Shown one piece after another: positions 6,776-11,928 of a stretch of DNA of 12,088 nucleotides; within the stretch, counting starts at the first letter, position 1, and the number at the start of each line of letters is the position of its first letter. A program made the translations under genes and the position numbers. The stretch comes from Baffinella frigidus. Lineage: Eukaryota; Cryptophyceae; Cryptomonadales; Baffinellaceae. The DNA lies in the NCBI GenBank assembly GCA_026770585.1, contig MU647493.1:75890-87977 (forward strand), given 5' to 3'. Below the pieces are notes generated by a model. The model ran no database searches and had not been told where the DNA came from. It worked only from the letters and a program-made list of their open reading frames with translations.

Positions 6776-6943
6776 CTGGATCGAATTTATGTTTCGATCA
6801 AATACGCAATTCAAAGTCAATCGGCGATTTTAGGTTATTTCGAAGTCAAGAAAATCGTCTAAGAATAAGACACAAAGGGCGGGCGTTTCCCCTGCGTTTC
6901 TTCCTTCTTCAAACACATTTTGACCCCCCAACAAAGACGCTGG
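6776..6943. other. Unassigned spacer
   Basis: Unique-looking sequence between the CCCTCAA array and the A/B element nest. No gene, RNA or repeat recognised. Confidence 0.3.
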
Positions 6944-6945
6944 TA

Positions 6946-7063
6946 CAGGGGCACCTTGCTCATAAGAACCCCCCCCCCCCCTTGGGACCACCGTAGGCCC
7001 CTAGGCATGGTCCTACTGAAGGGTCCAATGGGGGGTTGGTTTCTTGTGAGCGAGGTACCCCTG
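6946..7063 (+). mobile_element. Family A MITE-like element, copy A1
   Basis: A 118-bp element with inverted termini CAGGGGCACCTTGCTCATAA and its near reverse complement at the right, flanked by TA at 6944-6945 and 7064-7065. TA duplication and short inverted ends are typical of Tc1/mariner-derived MITEs. Poly-C and poly-G tracts lie just inside the termini. No coding capacity. Confidence 0.75.
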
Positions 7064-7065
7064 TA

Positions 7066-7115
7066 CTACTGTAGGGTCCTAGGGGGGGCGGTTTCTTCTG
7101 AGCGAGGTACCCCTG
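7066..7115 (+). mobile_element. Family A half-copy A2
   Basis: Only the right half is present (CTGTAGGGTCCTAGGGGGGG to the GAGGTACCCCTG terminus). It lies back to back with A3, creating a perfect 19-nt palindrome at 7100-7138 around one central base. Confidence 0.7.
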
Positions 7116-7122
7116 TACTGTA

Positions 7123-7238
7123 CAGGGGTACCTCGCTCACAAGAAACCAACCCCCCCTAGGACATTACAGTAGGCCTATGGCTAGGGCCCTGCGGCGGTC
7201 CTGGGGGGGGGCAGTTTCTTATGAGCGAGGTACCCCTG
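7123..7238 (+). mobile_element. Family A element, copy A3
   Basis: A complete 116-bp copy with termini CAGGGGTACCTCGCTCACAA and TATGAGCGAGGTACCCCTG, flanked by TA at 7121-7122 and 7239-7240. Its internal CCTAGGACATTACAGTAGGC is a degenerate version of the shared core. Confidence 0.75.
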
Positions 7239-7260
7239 TAGTCCCGGGCGGGCACGAACA

Positions 7261-7323
7261 CCACCCTCTGGGGATACGACCCCGTGTAGGATGACCGCAG
7301 TGACTTTACACAGTCACGTCCAC
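7261..7323 (-). repeat. Flank of B2, inverted copy of 439-500
   Basis: Its reverse complement begins GTGGACGTGACTGTGTAAAG and aligns with 439-500 at roughly nine of ten positions. The repeat is larger than the B element alone. Confidence 0.7.
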
Positions 7324-7428
7324 TATCCATTAAGTGGCGAGCAGGCGCATACGCCCTACCGTAGGGCCCTAGGACCTGCCTAGGACCTCTTGGTGGTCGA
7401 ATTCGACCCCCTCGCTACTTCAGGGATA
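7324..7428 (-). mobile_element. Family B element, copy B2
   Basis: A 105-bp element with TA at each end, core GCCCTACCGTAGGGC (7353-7367), and sub-terminal palindrome GGTCGAATTCGACC (7395-7408). Its first 70 bases form a large inverted repeat with B3 (7440-7510). Confidence 0.75.
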
Positions 7429-7439
7429 AGGAGATAACT

Positions 7440-7510
7440 GCCAAGAGGTCCTAGGCAGGTCCTAGGGCCCTACGGTAGGGCGTATGAGCCTACTCGCCAC
7501 TTAAGAGATA
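7440..7510 (+). mobile_element. Family B, truncated copy B3
   Basis: The right-hand 70 bases of a B element, from CCAAGAGGTCCTAGGC through the core at 7467-7481 to CCACTTAAGAGA followed by TA. Its reverse complement matches the first 70 bases of B2, so 7324-7510 can fold into one long hairpin. Confidence 0.7.
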
Positions 7511-7556
7511 AGGAGATATAAACCCGCACCTCCGCCAGACACCCACACACCTGGAT

Positions 7557-7717
7557 ACAATTTCGTCCCGCCAGGTATTTAATTTAATTGCTCGAAACGC
7601 ATACTTTTGGCGTCACAAGTTGCCAGAAGTTGCCCATTTGGCCACTTCAGGCAGAATATGATGCCAAAAGTATGTGTTTCGAGCAATTAAATTAAATGAC
7701 TGGCGGGATGAACTTGT
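7557..7717. mobile_element. 161-bp element with 55-bp terminal inverted repeats
   Basis: The left arm 7557-7611 (ACAATTTCGTCCCGCCAG then GTATTTAATTTAATTGCTCG) pairs with 7663-7717, with about five mismatches. The arms end internally at ACTTTTGGC and GCCAAAAGT around a 51-nt loop containing two AAGTTGCC motifs. It sits between B3 and B4. No coding capacity. Confidence 0.8.
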
Positions 7718-7723
7718 GTCTGT

Positions 7724-7794
7724 CCCTTAAGTGGCGAGGGGGTCCAAATAGACCCCCTGAGGTCCTAGGCAGGTCCTAGGGCCCTACGGTAGGG
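7724..7794 (+). mobile_element. Family B, truncated copy B4 fused to family A
   Basis: The left end TCCCTTAAGTGGCGAGGGGG is followed by a palindrome with GGTCC-AAATA-GACC (7738-7757) and the core CCCTACGGTAGGG (7782-7794). At that core the sequence switches into a family A element, so the two families are joined at the motif they share. Confidence 0.65.
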
Positions 7795-7890
7795 AAAGCG
7801 CCCCCCTCCCAGGACTACCACAGGGTCCTAGGCATAGGCCTACTGTAGGGTCCTAGGGGAAGGCGTTTTCTTATGAGCGAGGTAGCCCTG
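7793..7890 (+). mobile_element. Family A, left-truncated copy A4
   Basis: Family A from just inside the left terminus (AAAGCGCCCCCCTCCC) to the right terminus GAGCGAGGTAGCCCTG followed by TA. The left terminus is replaced by B4, implying a break and rejoin or template switch at CCCTACGGTAGGG. Confidence 0.65.
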
Positions 7891-7938
7891 TACTGGTGGG
7901 GGCCAAGATTGTTATGACGGACGAAGCGGCCTTGCACT

Positions 7939-8084
7939 TTCATCTCGGAAGATAACTGAATCAGTTCCTTTTCAACAGGAGGTTGAATAGGAGAAATTAG
8001 TTAAGGCCTCGTAACTTTAGATAGGCCTCCCAATTAAATGAAAACGCTACTTAGGGAACTGATTCAGTTATCTTTCGAGATGAA
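7939..8084. mobile_element. Foldback element with 30-bp inverted repeats
   Basis: TTCATCTCGGAAGATAACTG at 7939 and onward to 7968 pairs with 8055-8084 (ending CTTTCGAGATGAA), with about one mismatch in 30. The arms contain the smaller palindrome AACTGAATCAGTT. The 86-nt interior has two AGGCCT sites. Not related by eye to the 7557-7717 element. Confidence 0.7.
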
Positions 8085-8130
8085 CTTCACCGGCAATAAA
8101 ATACTGCACGTTCTTGCGGTATCTACAGCC

Positions 8131-8190
8131 TGTATGGCCCTACAGTGGTCCTACGGGGGGGCACGGCTCCTTTTGAGCAAGGTACCCCTG
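8131..8190 (+). mobile_element. Family A half-copy A5
   Basis: Right half only, from TGTATGGCCCTACAGTGGTC to the terminus GAGCAAGGTACCCCTG, followed by TT rather than TA. Confidence 0.55.
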
Positions 8191-8225
8191 TTCGCTTCCT
8201 TGCAGTGGCTCGACCGGATCAGCTA

Positions 8226-8342
8226 CAGGGGTACCTCGCTCATAAGACCCCCCCCCCCCCCTCGGACCACCGTAGGGCCCTAGGGAGAGGCCTACTGTAT
8301 GGTCGTAGGGGGGGGCGGTTTCTGATGAGCGAGGTACCCCTG
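8226..8342 (+). mobile_element. Family A element, copy A6
   Basis: A full 117-bp copy between TA at 8224-8225 and 8343-8344. Termini are CAGGGGTACCTCGCTCATAA and TGATGAGCGAGGTACCCCTG, nearly the family consensus. A run of 14 C lies just inside the left end. Confidence 0.8.
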
Positions 8343-8449
8343 TAAGACACTCGCATGACATCTCTGGTTGACTAATCCTGGCTTTCTCCAGCCAATGGCT
8401 CCAACGTCTGCCGAGGCGGGCCTATCCCCGGATAGTCCTCACAATCTTT

Positions 8450-8572
8450 AGCCGGTTTCTGCCGCGATCTTCTGCACCGGGGGCCGGAATGTGATCCGAA
8501 AGGAAGCATGGCTTTTCTGCAGTACAAGTTCCGGAGTCCTTCTAGGCCTGGAGCTCGAAGAACCTCAAGGAC
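8450..8572 (+). repeat. Dispersed repeat C, copy C3
   Basis: It starts AGCCGGTTTCTGCCGCGATC and includes GTGATCCGAAAGGAAGCATG. It matches C2 well on the left and diverges after TTCCGGAGTCC. Confidence 0.6.
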
Positions 8573-8682
8573 AATCTATCATTGCGGTTGTGCGGGTTTA
8601 TCTCATACATTCCCCCCTGGTTTATCCAACAAATCTTCTCTTGCTGAGCTTGACGCGGTCGTGTTTCATGCTCGTTCAATAA
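8573..8682. other. Unassigned spacer before the CT microsatellite
   Basis: No repeat or gene is recognised. A protein-like minus-strand reading is not apparent, and the plus frame 8508-9071 is open mainly because CT repeats lack stops. Confidence 0.3.
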
Positions 8683-8720
8683 ACTCTCTCTCTCTCTCTC
8701 TCTGTCGCTCTCTCTCTCTG

Positions 8721-8778
<58 letters not shown>

Positions 8779-8820
8779 TCTCTCTCTCTCGCGCGCGCTT
8801 TCTCTCCCGCGCTCGCGCTC

Positions 8821-8870
<50 letters not shown>

Positions 8871-8904
8871 GCGCGCGCGCGCGCGCGCTCTCTCTCTCTC
8901 TCTC
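8683..8904 (+). repeat. (CT)n microsatellite with interspersed (CG)n blocks
   Basis: About 220 bases of CT dinucleotides interrupted by alternating CG blocks at about 8764-8777, 8790-8798 and 8870-8888. The polypyrimidine parts can form triplexes; the CG blocks are classic Z-DNA formers. Long frames of alternating Ser-Leu or Arg-Ala are artefacts. Confidence 0.95.
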
Positions 8905-8965
8905 GCCATCATAGAAGCTTCCTCGAATCGACCTCGTCCCGAATACTCTGCGCCTGCCACAGCGC

Positions 8966-9021
8966 CAAAAGTCATCCCAAAGTCATCGAAAGTCAACCCA
9001 GAGTCAACCCAAAGTCAACTC
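8966..9021 (+). repeat. Short tandem repeat of AAAGTCANCC
   Basis: Five imperfect units of 10-12 bases: AAAGTCATCC, CAAAGTCATCG, AAAGTCAACCC, AGAGTCAACCC, AAAGTCAACTCC. No function is apparent. Confidence 0.7.
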
Positions 9022-9059
9022 CACCCCCGACGCGGGGCCCTCCAACCCTGCAGGGACAC

Positions 9060-9311
9060 GCCAGGTCATAAGTTCATTTTTCACACACACACTCGTTCGC
9101 GCTAAAAGTGTTTAGATGGCTTATTGCGGTACAGATTTTAAAAAATCCGGACGTGTTCCGCATGGCAAGAGCTCCAATTCCCATGACGTTTGGCGTGTTT
9201 CCCGGGTAGAATCAACTTTACCCGACGAATCATCATTTTACTGCACGATCTTGAAAAATGAACTTGTGCCCTGGCGCGGGTTACTCGAAATTATGCACAC
9301 GCACCGCCCTG
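9060..9311. other. Unassigned stretch
   Basis: A 71-codon plus frame (9116-9331) runs into the terminus of element A7 and lacks third-position bias, so it is not called. The short inverted pair CGGGTA / TACCCG lies near 9200-9222. Nothing else is seen. Confidence 0.3.
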
Positions 9312-9424
9312 CAGGGGTACCTCGCTCATAAGAAACGCCCACTCCCCTAGGACCACCATAGGGCCCTAGGAACAGGCCTACTGTAGGGTCCCAGGGAGGG
9401 TTGGTTTCTTATGAGCGAGGTACC
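9312..9424 (+). mobile_element. Family A element, copy A7
   Basis: The left terminus CAGGGGTACCTCGCTCATAA is intact. The right terminus breaks off after GAGCGAGGTACC. Inside are CCTAGGACCACCATAGGGCC and CCTACTGTAGGG. The left flank is TG rather than TA. Confidence 0.7.
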
Positions 9425-9553
9425 TTTTAGGGTCCTACCGAAGGGCTATGACTAGGGAGCATGGGACCACCTAGGGGCGGTGCGTGTCCTTATTCGCGAG
9501 TAACCTCGGTTCAGTAGGGTCAAATCTAGCTCTGCCTCACTCGGTTTGACCGA

Positions 9554-9658
9554 CTATCCCTTAAGTGGCCAGGGGGTCTGACACGACCCACGCCCGGTCC
9601 TGGGCAGGTCCTAGGGCCCTACCGTAGGGCGTATGAGCCTACTGGCCACTTGAGGGAT
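9554..9658 (+). mobile_element. Family B element, copy B5
   Basis: A full 105-bp copy with termini TCCCTTAAGTGGCC and GGCCACTTGAGGGA, TA at the left and TT at the right, core GCCCTACCGTAGGGC (9616-9630), and sub-terminal palindrome GGGTC-TGACAC-GACCC (9573-9588). Confidence 0.75.
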
Positions 9659-9665
9659 TGTCAAA

Positions 9666-9817
9666 GATGCCATACTGGGCGTGCAGTAAGAAGCCGCCAG
9701 CTTTGGAGTGAGAAAAAAAACAAGCCCATCAAATTGGTGTAGATGACATGCTGGGCGTGCGGTACAGATCCGTCAAATGTGGAGCGGAAAAGAGACCGGG
9801 CTCACCAAATTGGTGTA
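9666..9817 (+). repeat. Tandem duplication of a 76-bp unit
   Basis: Units 9666-9741 and 9742-9817 align end to end. They begin GATGCCATACTGGGCGTGC and GATGACATGCTGGGCGTGC and both end CAAATTGGTGTA. The middle has diverged more than the ends. It lies beside a TBC exon fragment, so it may be duplicated intron sequence. Confidence 0.75.
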
Positions 9818-9844
9818 ACCGAATACGCCGCGAGTTTTTGGGAG

Positions 9845-9874
9845 GGCCTGAGTGATGGACTGGTCCAGATCCAT
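9845..9874 (-). pseudogene. Fragment of a TBC-domain exon end
   Basis: The minus strand reads MDLDQSITQALPKTR, paralogous to the end of the exon at 10118-10207 (MDMDQIITQ). Within the shared nine codons two are replaced and one is synonymous. There is no GT donor after the CAG here, and the upstream part of the exon is missing, so it is a broken copy or belongs to a differently spliced paralogue. Confidence 0.5.
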
Positions 9875-9879
9875 AGAGG

Positions 9880-9946
9880 GAAGGTTCAAGGTTTAGGGGT
9901 TAAGGTTGAGCTTTCAGGGATTTAGGTTCAGGGGTAAGGGGTTAGG
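9880..9946 (+). repeat. Degenerate TTTAGGGG-like tract
   Basis: Irregular units such as GGTTTAGGGG, TTTCAGGGA and GGTTCAGGGG, G-rich on the plus strand like the array at position 1 and unlike the C-rich arrays between. Confidence 0.6.
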
Positions 9947-10054
9947 CCACACAGCGCACTTCGAAGGGATTTCGAATAACCCCTTCGCGATAAGACCTAG
10001 GACCCTACGGTAGGCAACCCGTAGGGACATGAGGGGGTTTCTACGGATAAGGTA
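9946..10054 (+). mobile_element. Family D element, copy D2
   Basis: It begins GCCACACAGCGCACTTCGAA, contains CCTAGGACCCTACGGTAGGC, and ends near ACGGATAAGGTAAC. It forms an inverted pair with D3 (10255-10361), with a TBC exon between them. Confidence 0.7.
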
Positions 10055-10117
10055 ACGGAAAGGTTGCCCGTTTTGAGCCGAGAATCCCTTGGTAGCCCGC
10101 TGTGTGTGGGGGGTGAC

Positions 10118-10207
10118 CTGAGTGATGATTTGGTCCATGTCCATGGGGGGCAGGTGTTGGAGGGTCATCAGGATCTCGGACCGCTCGCTCAGCTCGATTA
10201 TTGTCCC
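10118..10207 (-). CDS. Exon encoding the end of a TBC (Rab-GAP) domain
   Basis: A 90-base phase-0 exon. The acceptor is TCTCTCTGTGGCAG|GGG and the donor ACTCAG|GTCACC. It encodes GTIIELSERSEILMT, then LQHLPPMDMDQIITQ. The pattern of an acidic helix, then a LxxLPPMDMDxIIxx segment, is typical of the C-terminal end of TBC domains, which stimulate GTP hydrolysis by Rab GTPases on membranes. It is in phase to follow the exon at 11423-11530. The catalytic Arg and Gln motifs of the family lie further upstream, outside the window. Codon use is protein-like. No exon beyond it is identified. Confidence 0.6.
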
Positions 10208-10254
10208 CTGCCACAGAGAGACATTTGTTCATACCAACACGGCCGCCATGTATG

Positions 10255-10361
10255 TTACCTTATCCGTAGGAACCCCCCTATGCCCCTACGGGTTGCCTAC
10301 CGTAGGGTCCTAGGTTATCGCTTAGGTTATTCAAAATCCCTTCGAAGTCCGCTGTGTGGCA
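10255..10361 (-). mobile_element. Family D element, copy D3
   Basis: Inverted relative to D1 and D2. Its minus strand runs GCCACACAGCGGACTTCGAA to CGGATAAGGTAAC and includes the core (CCTAGGACCCTACGGTAGGC). It shares the GCCACACAGCG start with D2, marking the family's outer boundary. Confidence 0.7.
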
Positions 10362-10404
10362 TGTTCAACAAAGCTCCAATTGCTCAAAACGACGCCACTG
10401 CGTT

Positions 10405-10470
10405 CCTGGGGGGGAGGTGTTGGAGGGTCATCAGAACCTCGGACCGCTCGCTCAGCTCGATAATTGTCCC
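10405..10470 (-). pseudogene. Truncated second copy of the TBC end exon
   Basis: The acceptor CCCCTTTCTTTGGCAG|GGG is intact, even stronger than that of the other copy. The frame reads GTIIELSERSEVLMTLQHLPP, then departs at CCCCCCCAGG, where MDMDQIITQ is lost. It lies nearest to the upstream exon, so a spliced transcript might use it. Without its end it would give an altered C-terminus. Confidence 0.55.
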
Positions 10471-10487
10471 CTGCCAAAGAAAGGGGG

Positions 10488-10591
10488 CATCCCTTAAGTG
10501 GCGGACGGGCGAATAATCGCCCTCACTCGCCCTAGGCAGGTCCTAGGGCCCTACCGTAGGGCGTATGAGCCTACTCGCCACATAAGGGATA
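10488..10591 (+). mobile_element. Family B element, copy B6
   Basis: A 104-bp copy inserted directly upstream (minus-strand sense) of the truncated TBC exon, within what would be the intron. Termini TCCCTTAAGTGGC and GCCACATAAGGGA, core GCCCTACCGTAGGGC (10548-10562), sub-terminal palindrome GGGCGA-ATAA-TCGCCC (10507-10522). The left flank is CA, the right TA. Confidence 0.75.
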
Positions 10592-11077
10592 GATGTGTCC
10601 GGGCTGCCGTACTGTGTTCAACAAAGCTCCGATCAACAGACTCATGGTCAAACTCGGGCAACAAAACCCCAGTGTGGGAGCAATTCGCCTTTATCAACCG
10701 CCTTGATTTGCACTGGAGGTCGCCGGCATCCGTAGGAGGTGGAGTTAGAATCCATCCGGAAAATGCTCGTATGAGCGGCCGACACGGGGTACAGTAAGTG
10801 GCACAATGCGTAGCATGTGCGGCGCTGACGCTGGTTGTTTGGCAATAAATTATCAATCTCTCTCTGGTCAACGGAATCTTTTCTGTTAGTAGGGTCTTTT
10901 CGTTCCGTAGGGATTTGAGCCGTTCCGGGTCAAACTACGCTTTACGCATAAATTATCAATCTCTCTCGCCGGCATCCGGCGGCCTGTGGCACTCATCAGG
11001 GGTCTCAACAAAGAGGATTTGCTCCCTCTCTGAGGGCTGGTGGTAGGAGTGTGGGGTCACCTGCAGGTCGAGCGCAT
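10592..11077 (-). other. Probable intron of the TBC gene
   Basis: No exon is identified. It includes a direct repeat ATAAATTATCAATCTCTCTC (about 10845-10864 and 10948-10967), two GCCGGCATCCG motifs (10721, 10969) and TGTTCAACAAAGCTCC, shared with about 10361. On the minus strand near 11057, CTCGACCTGCAG|GTGACC resembles the exon ends with donors elsewhere, but no supporting frame was recognised. Confidence 0.4.
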
Positions 11078-11392
11078 CTTCATAAACGAAGGTCCCGCAC
11101 CTTCGTATATAAAGCCCCCCCACCTTCGTATATGGGATCACCTGAAGGTGTTCGAGGATGGCGAGGCAGACATACGGGTGGAGGGAGCCTTGACATATAC
11201 CGACCCCGCACCTTCATATACCGACCCCGCACCTTCATATACCGACCCCGCACCTTCATATACCGACCCCGCACCTTCATACACGACGGTCCCGCACCTT
11301 CATGTACCGACCCCACACCTTCATACACGGACCCCTCACCTTCATATATGGATCCCTCGCCTTGATATACGGATCCCTCGCCATGTCAGAAA
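11078..11392 (+). repeat. 21-bp minisatellite ATAYCGACCCCGCACCTTCAT
   Basis: Four nearly identical units lie at about 11195-11278, with diverged units on both sides (CGGTCCCGCACCTTCATG, GGATCCCTCGCCTTGATA and others). The period is a multiple of three and lacks stops, so spurious frames are open on both strands (TFIYRPR, SYTDPAP, MKVRGRY). It lies in the intron just after the TBC exon donor at 11422. Confidence 0.85.
11142..11187 (-). pseudogene. Duplicate of a TBC exon end inside the minisatellite
   Basis: The minus strand reads LHPYVCLAILEHLQ and then a GT donor (CAG|GTGATC). It is a copy of the last 45 bases of the exon at 11423-11530 with three or four substitutions. No acceptor or upstream part is present, so it cannot be an exon as it stands. 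Confidence 0.65.
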
Positions 11393-11422
11393 TGCACGTA
11401 TATGCGTATTTCATAAACGTAC

Positions 11423-11530
11423 CTGGAGGTGTTCGAGGATGGCGAGGCAGACATATGGGTGGAGGAGCAGCCCGTCCTGCGGCTGGTCCGCCGCGAAATA
11501 CGAGTCCCACAACCTGAGGGAATTCTCCAC
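11423..11530 (-). CDS. Exon encoding the LRLWD-to-YVCLAIL segment of a TBC domain
   Basis: A 108-base phase-0 exon with acceptor CCTGGGTGTTGGCAG|GTG and an excellent donor CTCCAG|GTACGT. It encodes VENSLRLWDSYFAAD, then QPQDGLLLHPYVCLAILEHLQ. Leu-Arg-Leu-Trp-Asp followed by a spacer and HxYVCLAIL is the conserved penultimate helix pair of TBC (Tre-2/Bub2/Cdc16) Rab GTPase-activating domains, close in pattern to the Gyp1/TBC1D22 type. Joined in phase to 10118-10207 it gives a continuous TBC C-terminus. Upstream exons, including those with the catalytic IxxDxxR and YxQ motifs, would lie to the right of the window. Whether the gene is intact is unknown, given the duplicated fragments around it. 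Confidence 0.65.
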
Positions 11531-11596
11531 CTGCCAACACCCAGGAAAACACTTGAGCCATTCTGCGGGTAAGGTTATGAGCCTAGGATACCTTCC

Positions 11597-11647
11597 AAGA
11601 GAAGGTTGACTTTTGTGCTGAACACGCTGGAGCCATTCCCCCGAGGG
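11597..11647 (+). pseudogene. Inverted copy of a coding segment (SKRRLTFVLNTLEPFPRG)
   Basis: Translated on the plus strand this reads KRRLTFVLNTLEPFPRG, the counterpart of the minus-strand segment at 11766-11816. It stops soon afterwards at TAG, so it is probably non-functional, lying in an intron of the TBC gene in the wrong orientation. Confidence 0.6.
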
Positions 11648-11692
11648 CGGACACACGATGACATGCTGGGTTCCTAGGGCAAGGGTTGGCAC

Positions 11693-11826
11693 CTTGTCCA
11701 AGCTGCCTCTGAGTCTCCTGTATCAGCTTCTTACGCTCATCACGCGAGAGGTAGACGCGGTCGTGTCCTCGGGGGAATGGCTCCAGTGTGTTCAGAACGA
11801 AAGTGAACCTTCTCTTGGAAGTTGTC
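11693..11826 (-). CDS. Candidate exon, TTSKRRFTFVLNTLEPFPRG type
   Basis: The acceptor GTCCCACAG|GAC and donor GGACAAG|GTGCC bound 134 bases reading TTSKRRFTFVLNTLEPFPRG, then HDRVYLSRDERKKLIQETQR. The inverted duplicate at 11597-11647 differs at five codons over 17, all at third positions, four of them synonymous, so the frame was once under protein selection. No family is recognised. Its phase-1 donor does not match the phase-0 acceptor at 11530, so it either uses another partner exon or belongs to a different gene. Confidence 0.5.
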
Positions 11827-11928
11827 CTGTGGGACCACAGCCGCGTTCGAGGGACCAGTTTTTGCATGATAGGAGGTGGGGGTCGCACCGGGAGCTCTCG
11901 CGGCTCACCAAATCGGTGAGCCCACATA

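Larger units (their letters stand above)
10154..10477 (-). repeat. Exon duplication enclosing element D3
   Basis: Bases 10154-10212 and 10420-10477 are direct repeats of about 58 bp that include the TBC exon and its acceptor. Inverted element D3 and unrelated sequence lie between. This may be a segmental duplication associated with the D insertion. Confidence 0.65.

Noticed and set aside
8140-8361. Proteins with YRGTSLIR or SEVPL motifs recurring in several frames
   Set aside because: They are translations of family A termini (TACAGGGGTACCTCGCTCATAA and its reverse complement), not genes.
8508-9071. 187-codon plus frame and 106-codon minus frame rich in Ser-Leu or Arg-Glu
   Set aside because: They are open only because CT/GA and CG dinucleotide repeats lack stop codons.
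9914-10516. Frames sharing YLIRRNP...LRVAYRRVLG on both strands
   Set aside because: The shared part is element D read in opposite orientations (D2 and D3). Only the short TBC exon segments in this region look coding.
11040-11609. 189-codon frame with YTDPAPS repeats and the overlapping minus-strand MKVRGRY frames
   Set aside because: The 21-bp minisatellite has no stops and is a multiple of three, so several frames on both strands stay open.
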